From positions 1-47,610 of the forward strand of contig RPFO01000714.1 of the NCBI GenBank assembly GCA_009746045.1: 47,610 nt of DNA, read 5' to 3'. Positions 17,681 to 26,353 of this stretch are shown here, piece after piece. Source of the stretch: Mesostigma viride (taxonomy: Eukaryota > Streptophyta > Mesostigmatophyceae > Mesostigmatales > Mesostigmataceae). The notes under the pieces were generated by a model. It had not been told where the DNA came from. It saw only the letters and a list, made by a program, of their open reading frames with translations, and did no database searches. Each line of letters opens with the position of its first letter. The first letter of the stretch is position 1. Both the position numbers and the translations under genes were made by a program.

Positions 17681-20254
17681 TCAAGTCCCACCAGAAAAGG
17701 GGTACATGAGCCCTTTGAGCACAGGGTATTGTAGCTCAGCCTTGCTCTCCAGCTTGGTGAGGGCGTCTGCTGGGTTGTCAACACCAGGCACATGTTCAAG
17801 ATGAGCAAGGTAAGACATCTCCTTCAGCAACAAATAATCCAGATCCCTGCTCCTGGCGAGCTGTCTGTGCACAAACTGCACCATGCCCATGCTGTCTGTC
17901 TTGACCAGTGTGTGCAGCTGCAAGCTACAGGAAGCTACCTGACAGAGCTGGTAGAATAACTCCCTGAGGTAAAGAGCAGTGTGTAGCCCCTCACATATTG
18001 CCCTGCACTCAGCAATGTCACTGCTGGGCGTCACCCTGTTCTGTAACCTACTGTACCAGCTGACCAGAGAAGTGTGCTCCTGTTGTAGTGTAATGAGTGC
18101 TGCTGCCCTACCCCTGACATCCGTCACCTTCCTGCTGTCCATGGAACTGTCCACAAAAAGCACCATGTTGAGTGGTTTGTACAAGTCCACAGCTGCCAGT
18201 ATGAGTGGAGGTGAGCTCCTGACAGACTCAACCACCTGCTCTGCCCCTACCTCAACCAGCTGAGCATCTGTGAGCCTACTCAGCACCAACAAATCTGGGG
18301 CACAAATGCTAGCTAGCCAAGCCAACATTCCCCTGATTGTGGCACACCTGGCCTGGGTAATGGGCTGCTGGAGGGCATCAATGATCTGCTGAGGATAGTT
18401 GTTGCCACCCTCCATCTTGATAAACCAAGTACCTGCCCTCTTGATCAGCGTGGCCTGCATTCCACAAAACACCATGGGCTCATCCTGCTTCATGTGCTGG
18501 ACCTTTCCTAACTCAAACCTCTTCTGGATCTTGGACAGTACTGAATCCACCCACTCAGGAGGCCCTAGAAGGTGCAGGTCATCTCCATGCAGAGATGCAA
18601 ACACAGGCAACCCTTCATGAGTACTCTGGAACAAGCAAGGATCAACTGGAGACACAGTAAAGCCACAGTGAGTTTTCAGAAACTTTTCCAGGCTCTTTCT
18701 CCAGATGATAGGGCTGGACCTGAGACCCTCCAAACCCTTGAGTATTCTGAGATATTTTGACTTGATCTCTGCTCTCCACACCTTGGGCACTGTTACAAAG
18801 AAGGGAGGGATATCACGCCACGTCTCCTTGGCCTGCTCCACATCACCTTTAAGAAAAGCCCTCTTGAAATCAATCAGCACAGAGCTGTACGCAATGCCCT
18901 TGACCAGGAAAGACAGATATATACACAGAACAATCCTCCAGGTATCATGCAGCATCCCAGGCGTATACAACTCCTCATCTGTCAGCTCCCCCGTGCCATG
19001 GTACTCAGTCACAACTGGCCTCACATGTGGCACCTGCACACCGTCTATCTCCTTCAGCTTGAGCACAAACAAGAGCCTTAGCAACTGATGCTCCCTGGGC
19101 AACTCATCCACAGGCTCAGCACAGTTAGACACTATCCAGTCATGCCCACTGGAGACAAACCCTAGAATCCATGCCTTAGCCATCTTGGGGCTTTGCATCA
19201 ACTCTACCAACTGGTGCCAGGAAATAGGACTGTGACCAGCAATCTGGTACTTGTGCACCCCCAAGTCCCGTGGATCTAGGGTGGTTGGGATGATCAACAA
19301 GTCCTCAGCAATGGGCTCCTTGCCTTCAGGCCCCACACTCTGCTGCCCCTTCACAGCCTTGACTGCCACAGCTAGACCCTTGGAGTAGTGATATCTCTGG
19401 AGGGGCAAACTGCCATGACCTTCTAGTGCAAGCTCATCTGCTGACAGAGTCACTCCTGGCATGCACAAGAAATTCTGGCCCAAAATGGCAGGCCCCTGGT
19501 ACCCTTCCACCACACAGAACGCAGTGGGGACACCCAGGATAGGCACAGTCACTTCCCCTAGGATCTTCATTGTTACAGTGCCCGTAAAGTCACTCACTGC
19601 CCTGCAGCCAGCCTTATTCACCTTCAGGCCCTGAGCATCCTCCACCCTGATGATAGACACCTCTGAGTTAGTATCCACTTCTAGGGTAGCAGCCCAGCAA
19701 GAACCCCATTCAGTCAACTTAGATACCTTGGGATCCTTGTGCTTGTTGAACATGAGCGACCGGACAATGTCTGCCATGAGTGGCCTCTTGGACCCTGGTG
19801 CAGGCCCAGCCCCCGTTGGCTCCACCACAGGTGATGCAGTTGCCTCCTGCACCTCATCATCATCAGAGGGATAGCCACCTCCCACGTCAGTGACAGGCAC
19901 ATCAACTACCTGGTCCTTAACCTGGCCCTCCAGCCAACACTGGGGTCCAGGCCCGTCTGCAGGCCAGATTGCATGTGGCTTGCGTTCCTTGACGTTGGCC
20001 CAGCTCAACCTGTAAACATGCCTGGGATTACTCTCCAAGGCCACAAGGCAGGAACGATTGGCATCTTCCACACAGGTCACCACCCCGTTCTGCCACTTGC
20101 CCCTCTTGCCCTGCATTGATGGCTCCTTCCACATTCTGACCTTCAGCCCCACCTGAGGCCTCAGCACATTCCAGCCCCTATCCTTGCGTCTCAACTGAGC
20201 AAACACCCTGTCTGCTTTCCTCAAGCAAGCCTGGACCACTTCCTGGGCTAGCAT
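17681..20254 (-). CDS. pol: Retrotransposon Pol: integrase C-terminus, protease-like segment, reverse transcriptase, RNase H
   Basis: Residues 1-100 look like the integrase C-terminal region. Residues about 185-265 contain LEVDTNSEVSII and, 60 residues on, AILGQNFL, the two landmarks of a retropepsin-like fold, but with DTN in place of DTG/DSG. The reverse transcriptase spans about 400-640, with catalytic Asp in LIDFKRAFLKGD and HGDD in place of the usual YVDD. RNase H follows, with FVDSS, AECRAI, KTDSMG and NPADALTK carrying its acidic residues. The frame overlaps the integrase frame by 7 bp in the -1 register at a T3 run (about 20256-20260). A missing T or a frameshift site could explain this. 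Confidence 0.9.
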   Translation of the reverse strand: MLAQEVVQACLRKADRVFAQLRRKDRGWNVLRPQVGLKVRMWKEPSMQGKRGKWQNGVVTCVEDANRSCLVALESNPRHVYRLSWANVKERKPHAIWPADGPGPQCWLEGQVKDQVVDVPVTDVGGGYPSDDDEVQEATASPVVEPTGAGPAPGSKRPLMADIVRSLMFNKHKDPKVSKLTEWGSCWAATLEVDTNSEVSIIRVEDAQGLKVNKAGCRAVSDFTGTVTMKILGEVTVPILGVPTAFCVVEGYQGPAILGQNFLCMPGVTLSADELALEGHGSLPLQRYHYSKGLAVAVKAVKGQQSVGPEGKEPIAEDLLIIPTTLDPRDLGVHKYQIAGHSPISWHQLVELMQSPKMAKAWILGFVSSGHDWIVSNCAEPVDELPREHQLLRLLFVLKLKEIDGVQVPHVRPVVTEYHGTGELTDEELYTPGMLHDTWRIVLCIYLSFLVKGIAYSSVLIDFKRAFLKGDVEQAKETWRDIPPFFVTVPKVWRAEIKSKYLRILKGLEGLRSSPIIWRKSLEKFLKTHCGFTVSPVDPCLFQSTHEGLPVFASLHGDDLHLLGPPEWVDSVLSKIQKRFELGKVQHMKQDEPMVFCGMQATLIKRAGTWFIKMEGGNNYPQQIIDALQQPITQARCATIRGMLAWLASICAPDLLVLSRLTDAQLVEVGAEQVVESVRSSPPLILAAVDLYKPLNMVLFVDSSMDSRKVTDVRGRAAALITLQQEHTSLVSWYSRLQNRVTPSSDIAECRAICEGLHTALYLRELFYQLCQVASCSLQLHTLVKTDSMGMVQFVHRQLARSRDLDYLLLKEMSYLAHLEHVPGVDNPADALTKLESKAELQYPVLKGLMYPFSGGT

Positions 20255-21216
20255 CCAAACTGCAGTGCTACAGGATTGACAGCCACCCCGTCATAATAGT
20301 AGTTTATTCTGAGGTTCAACTGTTCTTCCACCTGCCTGGTCCACACTGCCCTCTCCAAAGCAGATGCTACCAGTGGCACCTTAGGTTCTGCCAGCACTAC
20401 GGTCTTGACCTCCCTGATGGATCTCTCCACAGCACCTTGCTGTCCATGGCTCTCCCTGGGCGTGACCAGCAGCTTGCATGGCAGTTGCTCCTGCTGTGAC
20501 AGTAGGCACTCAAACTGAATATCAGCCTGTACTGTCTTGTACACCCCAAAGCCTGGTAAGAGAGTCTGCAAGCCCAGCAGCAGGGTATTCCCCTTCATAT
20601 CTGGCAGAATCTGGAGCAGCCTGTACCTGCTAAATCTGTCCACTGCCACCAAAATGTATAAGCCCCTGATATGCTGGACGTCTACCTGGATGTCCCCCTT
20701 CTCCCTGGCAGGCTCCCTAGCATGGGACCTTGGCTTCTTGGCAGCATTCTCCTTACAGGCACATTGCTCAGCTGCAGCCCTGCATGCTTCCCTCAGTGGC
20801 TCATCTCCAATCTTCCAACCAAACATCTCAGCCATGGCTGTGTGACCAAAGATATTGTGCAGCCTGCGTCCAGCATCCGTGTAGCTCAGTTGCCTAGCCA
20901 GATTACGCACCTGGGAAGACGCCTGGACGGGCCCTGCGTGTGAGGACGCAACATCCACCTTCTGCATCTTGGATCCAGAGGACCCAGCAGACCCTCCCAG
21001 CAGAGCATCTAGGCTCCCAGAGCCAACCCTGTCTGGGGACCCTCCACCTGTTGACAGTTGAGGGGATTGTTGTGCTGCAGCATGCATGCAATCTTGTGGA
21101 ATGAGAACATCAGTACACCCCTGGTGCTGATCAGAGGTGGCACCCTGCCCAGATTTATTTACATGTGAAGCTGTGTCCCCACAGGGTGTCTCACTATGTA
21201 CACGGGACTGCTTCAC
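20248..21216 (-). CDS. pol: Retrotransposon Pol: integrase
   Basis: The frame carries an HHCC-like zinc module (LHNIFGHTAMAEMFGW, then EACRAAAEQCAC; the Cys pair is spaced by one rather than two residues). The catalytic core has Asp in DIQVDVQHI, Asp in VQADIQFE and Glu in GAVERSIREVK, the last two 31 residues apart. HGQQGAVERSIREVK is the usual copia integrase block. It is in the same frame as gag and separated from it only by the UGA at 21220-21222, so it is probably made as a Gag-Pol readthrough product rather than from its GTG. Confidence 0.88.
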   Translation of the reverse strand: MKQSRVHSETPCGDTASHVNKSGQGATSDQHQGCTDVLIPQDCMHAAAQQSPQLSTGGGSPDRVGSGSLDALLGGSAGSSGSKMQKVDVASSHAGPVQASSQVRNLARQLSYTDAGRRLHNIFGHTAMAEMFGWKIGDEPLREACRAAAEQCACKENAAKKPRSHAREPAREKGDIQVDVQHIRGLYILVAVDRFSRYRLLQILPDMKGNTLLLGLQTLLPGFGVYKTVQADIQFECLLSQQEQLPCKLLVTPRESHGQQGAVERSIREVKTVVLAEPKVPLVASALERAVWTRQVEEQLNLRINYYYDGVAVNPVALQFGC

Positions 21217-21222
21217 TAGTCA
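21216..21222 (-). promoter_or_regulatory. UGA-CUAG stop-codon readthrough context
   Basis: On the coding strand the gag stop reads AAG TGA CTA G, and the pol frame continues without a shift. UGA CUAG is the known context for efficient translational readthrough in several animal genes and in some viruses. It would make a controlled amount of Gag-Pol here. Confidence 0.6.
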
Positions 21223-22544
21223 CTTCTGATCAGACTGCCCCTTCTTCTTGTTTGGGCAATCCCTCTTCCAGTGACCTTCCTTGCCACAAGCAAAACACTT
21301 GCTCTTGCCAGACCCTCCCCCTGGGGCCTTGCTGTCCTGCTTGTTCTGGTTGCCTGAGGCCTGATTGTTATTCTGCCCCTGGCCACCACCCTTACCCTGC
21401 TGATGGCTGTTACGGTTGCCAGACTGGTTCCCCTGATTCTGGTTCCCCTGCTGACCTCCTCCACCACCCTGGTTCTGCTCCTTCTGGGCCTGCTTCCTTC
21501 TCCTGCTACCATACCGTGTCCCAGATGGGGTACGGTTCTTGCCCTGGCTAGCCTGAGACGCTGACCCTCCCTGAGAACTGATACCCTTGCAGGTAGGGAC
21601 CCGGGTCCTGAAGTTTAGTATCACACGCTTCAGAGCCCCCCAGGTGCCATCAGTGAGATCACAGAGCTGCCTAGCAGTAGCCCTACCTTCCTCTGACAAG
21701 CCCATCTTATCAAAGAAGTGGTCTGCTGCTGCCCTGACTGTCACACTGAAGCCCTGCTTCTTGCCTGCCTCCACGATCAACTCAAACCTGGCCAGCTCAG
21801 CAGCCACCTCACCCTTGATCTCAAACTCATCAAATTCTCTCTTCTTTTCCATGGTGAGATTGTGAACCCTGTCAGAAAACTCCTCCTTGATGTCATCCAG
21901 GAACTGCAGCCAAGTGTGCCCCTCTTTCAGAGCATGCCTAGCCATGTCATTGACCCTTTCAGACGACCCCTTGTTTGCGGTGGAAGAGTGAAACACCCTG
22001 ACAATATCCACACCTGCTGCGACAGAGCCCACAACTAGCTTCATGTCATCAAGCCATTTATCCAGGTTGTCTTGCTTCAGGGAGGGTTGAGCGCTTTCTG
22101 CCCATTCATGACTGTCACAGCATCAGAAAATGGACGGGTGCCAGGCAACACACTCCCCACACGCACTGGTGGTGCCTGGGGAGGGTCAATCCTAGCCTCC
22201 AAACGCTCGGGCAACATACCAGACACCCTATCGTGAACAGCAGCTTGCTTTGCAGCACGCACACCTGGGGTGACGATGGCGTCCTCCTCACCAGGCGTTG
22301 TGAGCACCACTGCATCCGTAGGTCGCCTGGCACGCTTGACTTTCTCCGCCTCAGCTTGCCCATCACGCCACCGCTTGTGTGTTCTCCCGGCTCTGGGGTC
22401 CATCTCTGGGATAGGTTGCCCAGCTGGCGCCTCCACGCCCCTCTCCTCCATCGCCTCCCCTTCCTCTCTGGCGATGTCCTCCTCTGCCGTTCGCTCCCGT
22501 TGCTCCTCGAATGTCGCCGCACCCCGGCTTGCCCTCCTAGGCAT
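21220..22544 (-). CDS. gag: Retrotransposon Gag with zinc knuckle
   Basis: Gag starts at the ATG of MPRRASRGAA (22544); an in-frame ATG 24 codons upstream overlaps the preceding ORF. The N-terminal third is basic and Pro-rich. The core (NLDKWLDDMKLVVGSVAAG onward) is the copia Gag region. A Gln/Gly/Asn-rich stretch follows, then the CCHC knuckle CFACGKEGHWKRDC near the C-terminus, which binds RNA. The reading frame shifts by one base near 22078 (CCCTCCC), where the frame 22077-22616 ends and the frame through 22044 takes over. One missing C would explain it. Confidence 0.85.
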
Positions 22545-22612
22545 TATATACAATGGCTGCGACCAACTTTGCAACAAGAAAACAGCAAACTCTCCACCTA
22601 TCCTCCACCCCC

Positions 22613-23578
22613 TCAAGCCTCGTTTTCAGACGAAGCTTCTCCTGCAACCGGTGCAGGTGCTGGCTCGTGGAACGGTCCCTCCACCGGATTCAATGGCTGC
22701 CCCTGGTCGTCGTGAGTAGGCACAGGCCTAATAACCACCGGAAGCCTCAAACCATACGCGTAATCACGTATCCAGCGAGAACGCCCCCACCTCAGCAAAT
22801 GGGCCTCACCTAAACCAACGTTGTCGTCAATGTGGTAGCGATTAAGCTCGTCCCGCTGCGCCTGCTCACGGCCCTCCTGAGAGCCGTCGCCCTCGTGACG
22901 CCTCTGGGCCGGCTGTACTACCGCCCCTGCTGGCTGATCTACGAAGTCGTAGAAGGCGTCGTCGGCTGAGACCTCTCGACCGCCAACCACGTCGACAGTC
23001 AAACTTAGCTGGTTTAACTCTCGGCGAGAATGTGGAGTATCCCGACTAGTGTAGATGGAGAAGGGATTAAGAGTAATGAAGACACGATCAGCAGCGCCTC
23101 TGGTCAACTCTAAGACAGAGTGCGCCAGATTCTGGCACTCTGCCACCAACGCCTGCGTACTGCCACGAACGATGGCCTCCCGCCTGTCCCGGGCGACCTG
23201 CACCACGTTTGGCACGCCGGTGTAGTCGTCCCCAAGGCGGAGATTGGCGACAAGGTCGTTTATCTCTCGGGCACCCCCGAGGCTTATGGCAATTATCTGC
23301 AAAAGCAGAGTGACCACCTGCTCAAACGCGAATGCGTTTGTGTGGCCAGCCCGCCAAGACGCTGGCAGCCTTCTGATGATTTCCGCGAGGTCCTCGCGAA
23401 ATCTCAGCAGCTGCTCGGCCGCTCCTCGGACGTACTCGCCCGGCGCCGACACCGCTCTAATATTCCGGCGCACTTCCTCCGAGTCCTCGTGCCCTCCTGC
23501 GGGTACTGGACTGGACGCCGCTACCGTTGCTGCACGCGCAAAGGTGTTTGTCCTAGCTTCAGAGTCCGAATTCGACAT
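22613..23578 (-). CDS. Extra ORF upstream of gag in the retrotransposon
   Basis: This 321-residue frame starts at MSNSDSEART 25 bp inside the 5' LTR boundary and ends in an ATGA overlap with the gag-side frame. It is helical and soluble in the middle (LLRFREDLAEIIRRLPASW) with an acidic, Gln-rich C-terminus. I see no Gag zinc knuckle, protease or envelope feature. Copia elements seldom have an ORF before gag, so it is either an N-terminal part of Gag in another frame or an acquired gene. It is coding-like, with little doubt about expression direction. Confidence 0.65.
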   Translation of the reverse strand: MSNSDSEARTNTFARAATVAASSPVPAGGHEDSEEVRRNIRAVSAPGEYVRGAAEQLLRFREDLAEIIRRLPASWRAGHTNAFAFEQVVTLLLQIIAISLGGAREINDLVANLRLGDDYTGVPNVVQVARDRREAIVRGSTQALVAECQNLAHSVLELTRGAADRVFITLNPFSIYTSRDTPHSRRELNQLSLTVDVVGGREVSADDAFYDFVDQPAGAVVQPAQRRHEGDGSQEGREQAQRDELNRYHIDDNVGLGEAHLLRWGRSRWIRDYAYGLRLPVVIRPVPTHDDQGQPLNPVEGPFHEPAPAPVAGEASSENEA

Positions 23579-23602
23579 ATCCGTCGACCAGACTGTAATA
23601 CG

Positions 23603-24246
23603 ATTTAGATGAACGCGGATCAGTGAGTTTCTGGTCTTCCCAAGATGTGATGAATGGAGCCATGGTTTCAACCAGCGGCTTTTAACCTTTACCACAGTTG
23701 CCTCACTACCCTGTGGTCACTAGCCTGAGGCGGCAGCACCCACGGACGGTGTTGGGAAAAGACGCTTGGCCACTGCTGTGTCCGAGCCTTTCTAGGTCTC
23801 ACCATTGCTGCCAGGCCTTGCACGCCTTGGCAGGTCCGCCACTGTCAATTTCCTTGGTTGCATCAATCCAGGACGTCTGTCCTTCCATGAATGACAGTAA
23901 CGCTCTGGATTTATCCGTCATGACAAGTACCCGTCCATCCCAGGCCTGCAGGACTGCCAGTCCTGAAGTCCTGTGACATTCTTGGTACCATCAACCAATA
24001 TTGACCACAGTACCTCCTAGTGACAGTCGGTCCTGTGACACGTAACGTGTGATGGTTCACCCAACACTGCCACGTGCCCTGTCCCTCACGTGTCCTTAGT
24101 CCTGGTACTGCTGTAGCGTCCGGCGGCATTACTTCGGGACTTGATAACTCTCAAGTTCCTTGTCCAAATGAGGCGTTTAGCACGGCGTTGGAAAGGCCAC
24201 TTCAAGTATGATATGCTTAGCATATTGCATCACCAATATGCTAACT
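23603..24246 (-). repeat. 5' LTR (minus-strand element)
   Basis: This is the promoter-bearing LTR for the minus-strand element, identical to the 3' LTR except at 23824. Just inside it (below 23603) the minus strand reads GTATTACAGTCTGGTCGACGG. TGGTCGACGG is the only candidate for a primer-binding start, and it lies about 13 nt in, so the primer tRNA is unclear. Confidence 0.9.
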
Positions 24247-24251
24247 CGAAG
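24247..24251. repeat. Target site duplication CGAAG, right
   Basis: This matches 16069-16073. Reading the KilA-N gene across the empty site (24251 side joined to 16073 side) gives a stop codon immediately after the duplicated bases. Confidence 0.85.
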
Positions 24252-24390
24252 TGGTCTATATTGCGAGGTCGCAGTGTCACGCAATTCCTCGTTGTCCTGG
24301 TGAGCACCGTACCCGCCGGTCCTGGGCGGGGTGTTTAAGTTAGAAATCGGCACGGTCGCCTCGCCGTCGGGCACGGCCAACGTGTCGGGA

Positions 24391-25494
24391 TCAGACGGCC
24401 GACTCTTGCGCGCTTTTGATCAAGGCGCGCCTCGTGAACCTCTCGACGTTCAAAGGGCGCGTGACAGACAAATCGTCTTTCATGTCTTGCTTGTTCTTCT
24501 TCACGATCTCTTTCGGCGTGGGCCCCGTCGAAGGCGCGACGAACGTCGCCATGTCTCTCTTCACGTCGACTGCAATCTCGTGAAGGTCGACTTGATCCCC
24601 AGCAGCTTTTGCGCGTCTCATGACTTTGCGCATGAAGTAATCGACGTTTTCGAGCTGCTCGTCGTTCATCACGTCTCGGGCACTGCCAGTGTTGATACCA
24701 TTAAGTCGCTTAAGCGCACTCGCCGTGTCTCCTGTTGCCGCCTCGCAGGCCTTGTCTCCCAAGAACATCATCATGGTGCCGATTCGTTCTTTAGGCAGGA
24801 CGGAGGACACGAAGTCGCCGAACTTGTGTTGGGTATCCTTGGCAATCACGCGCATGCTCGGAGGGAGCGTTCGGACAGGCTCCACGTAGTTCGGACGCTT
24901 GCGAGACTCGCCGAGTTCGGTTTTGATTGCGACCGTCGTCGTGGTGCCGTGGACCGCGTCGTGAGCGTCTCGCACCACCTCCATCATGGTGATGTCGCCC
25001 GCCAGGATGCGGTCTACCCACGACCCTGCCTTGACAGCAAACTTGGGACTCAGCCATGCTGCCATCTGGGTGACAAGACGGGGATGAATCCAAGTCCCGC
25101 GTTCGTCGTTTAAGCCGGTAGTGACCTCTTCGTATACCGTGGTGGAGGTCGGATCAGTTGTGATCCGACCCTCGATATCGGACTTCAATTCTTCAGCGAA
25201 CTCGCGCACGCTGTCAAGCCTCCACCAGTTTTTGAATAATTTTGTACCATTCGAAGCTGCGTGGCAGAGGTCCTTCCCGAGAATAAGTCGGTCATCTTTC
25301 CTGACCTTGATTTCCTTGTTTTCATCCACCGTAAAACCCGGGAGGCTTTTGAGAGTAAATATCCAGTGCTTGGCGTTTTCACTTGCGAGTACAAAAAGCG
25401 GATGGGTAAAAGAGGCTCGAGCGGCGAGAAGAGCCATTTCCGCTCTCTTTGGATGAGAGTATGGTGAAGACTTGCAAAACCACAAGACAAACAA
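24391..25494 (-). CDS. KilA-N domain protein, 3' end hit by the retrotransposon
   Basis: GTWIHPRLVTQMAAWLSPKF (about residues 132-151) with the following WVDRIL is the hallmark KilA-N motif, a DNA-binding domain widespread in large DNA viruses and phages. An N-terminal globular region and a Lys-rich C-terminus flank it. The likelier start is the ATG at 25437 (MALLAARASF). The annotated stop at 24391 probably results from one extra A in the A4 run near 24417. In the neighbouring frame, coding-like sequence (SRPSDPDTLAVPDGEATVP) runs on to 24252, where the retrotransposon begins. It diverges from the 25687 gene. Confidence 0.85.
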   Translation of the reverse strand: MFVLWFCKSSPYSHPKRAEMALLAARASFTHPLFVLASENAKHWIFTLKSLPGFTVDENKEIKVRKDDRLILGKDLCHAASNGTKLFKNWWRLDSVREFAEELKSDIEGRITTDPTSTTVYEEVTTGLNDERGTWIHPRLVTQMAAWLSPKFAVKAGSWVDRILAGDITMMEVVRDAHDAVHGTTTTVAIKTELGESRKRPNYVEPVRTLPPSMRVIAKDTQHKFGDFVSSVLPKERIGTMMMFLGDKACEAATGDTASALKRLNGINTGSARDVMNDEQLENVDYFMRKVMRRAKAAGDQVDLHEIAVDVKRDMATFVAPSTGPTPKEIVKKNKQDMKDDLSVTRPLNVERFTRRALIKSAQESAV

Positions 25495-25681
25495 ATAGTC
25501 TCATTGTCCGAACACGCTGATGTCATCGTAGGCGGACATATAACCGGGGGCGGAACGAACGCGTTCTTACACGAAGTTGCATACTTTACTCACAAGTTGC
25601 GTATACTTTGTCCTTTGCTTATTGGTCGATAGTAACTCACAAATTCTGAAGAAGTCAGTGGTTTTTTTTTGCGTTACATTC

Positions 25682-25689
25682 TATAAATG
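25682..25689 (+). promoter_or_regulatory. TATAAATG start-site element
   Basis: This is the second occurrence of TATAAATG exactly at a start codon, preceded by a T-rich tract (TTTTTTTTTTGCG) as in late promoters of poxviruses. It lies in the 192-bp divergent spacer between the KilA-N gene and the 25687 gene. Confidence 0.45.
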
Positions 25690-26340
25690 TCCAGGTGTCG
25701 CGCGTTTACGGCCAAAGGGCGTCAGTGCACGCGTTCCTGTTGCGGAAAAAGAAGCACTAAATGCACACAACACGCTACTATGAGCAAGCGATCGAAGCCT
25801 CGCAGGCATCGCGTAATGCAGCCCGACCCTATAGCCGGGCAGTCACAGCTTGAGTTGATGAACCCCGAACCGTTTAACCAAGTCGTCGCAATTCTTGACC
25901 CCGAAAGCAGAATGAACTTGCAAGCGTCGAGCACAACGTTAAGATCGCGCGTTCCTGAAGCGATGCTGTATAATAACAAACAAACCCAAAATGCGTTAGC
26001 CGCTGAGTTTAATGAAGCAAGTGAAGGAATAGATAATGCTCAAATCGAGTTGGAAGATTTTTCTGCCAACCACCCGCCACCAGTGCCGGGGTTCCGCTTC
26101 GTTTCGCAGCGTCCTCCGTTTCGTCTCACGCAGCCCTGGACTTGGTTCCAAAGACCCGTAGCAAGCATGCAGGAGACTGAAGATCATAAAGAATGGAGCG
26201 CTAAACATGATTTATTACTTAAAAAGGTCGCAAGTCAGTCAGAACGCGCGATACAAAATGTAAAGAATCAAGTTGCTTTAGCCGAACGGCGGTCTGCTTT
26301 GGAAGATATGTACAAACAAAGGACCGGGCATCACTATTAA
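25687..26340 (+). CDS. Cys/His-signature protein with possible F-box, 217 aa
   Basis: The N-terminus CRAFTAKGRQCTRSCCGKR followed by C-x2-H gives the same short Cys/His signature as the genes at 7392 and 26716. Residues about 56-90 (LELMNPEPFNQVVAILDPES) resemble an F-box. A helical C-terminus follows. Similar order (Cys/His head, basic linker, F-box-like stretch, helices) in the 7392 product suggests paralogy. Binding of metal and of Skp1-type partners is inferred, not seen. Confidence 0.7.
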   Translation: MSRCRAFTAKGRQCTRSCCGKRSTKCTQHATMSKRSKPRRHRVMQPDPIAGQSQLELMNPEPFNQVVAILDPESRMNLQASSTTLRSRVPEAMLYNNKQTQNALAAEFNEASEGIDNAQIELEDFSANHPPPVPGFRFVSQRPPFRLTQPWTWFQRPVASMQETEDHKEWSAKHDLLLKKVASQSERAIQNVKNQVALAERRSALEDMYKQRTGHHY

Positions 26341-26353
26341 CCCCAAACAGGAC

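Larger units (their letters stand above)
16074..24246 (-). mobile_element. Ty1/copia-type LTR retrotransposon, complete
   Basis: The element has two 644-bp LTRs, a 5-bp target duplication and, on the minus strand, an upstream ORF, gag with a zinc knuckle, integrase, a retropepsin-like stretch, reverse transcriptase and RNase H. Integrase before reverse transcriptase and the AFLKGDV / LKGLEGLRSSPIIW pattern place it in Ty1/copia (Pseudoviridae). The LTRs differ at only one base that I found (16295 versus 23824), so the insertion is young. Termini do not show the usual TG...CA; they read AGTTAG...CTAAAT on the coding strand. The coding region is interrupted by a UGA between gag and pol and by two one-base frame changes. 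Confidence 0.95.
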
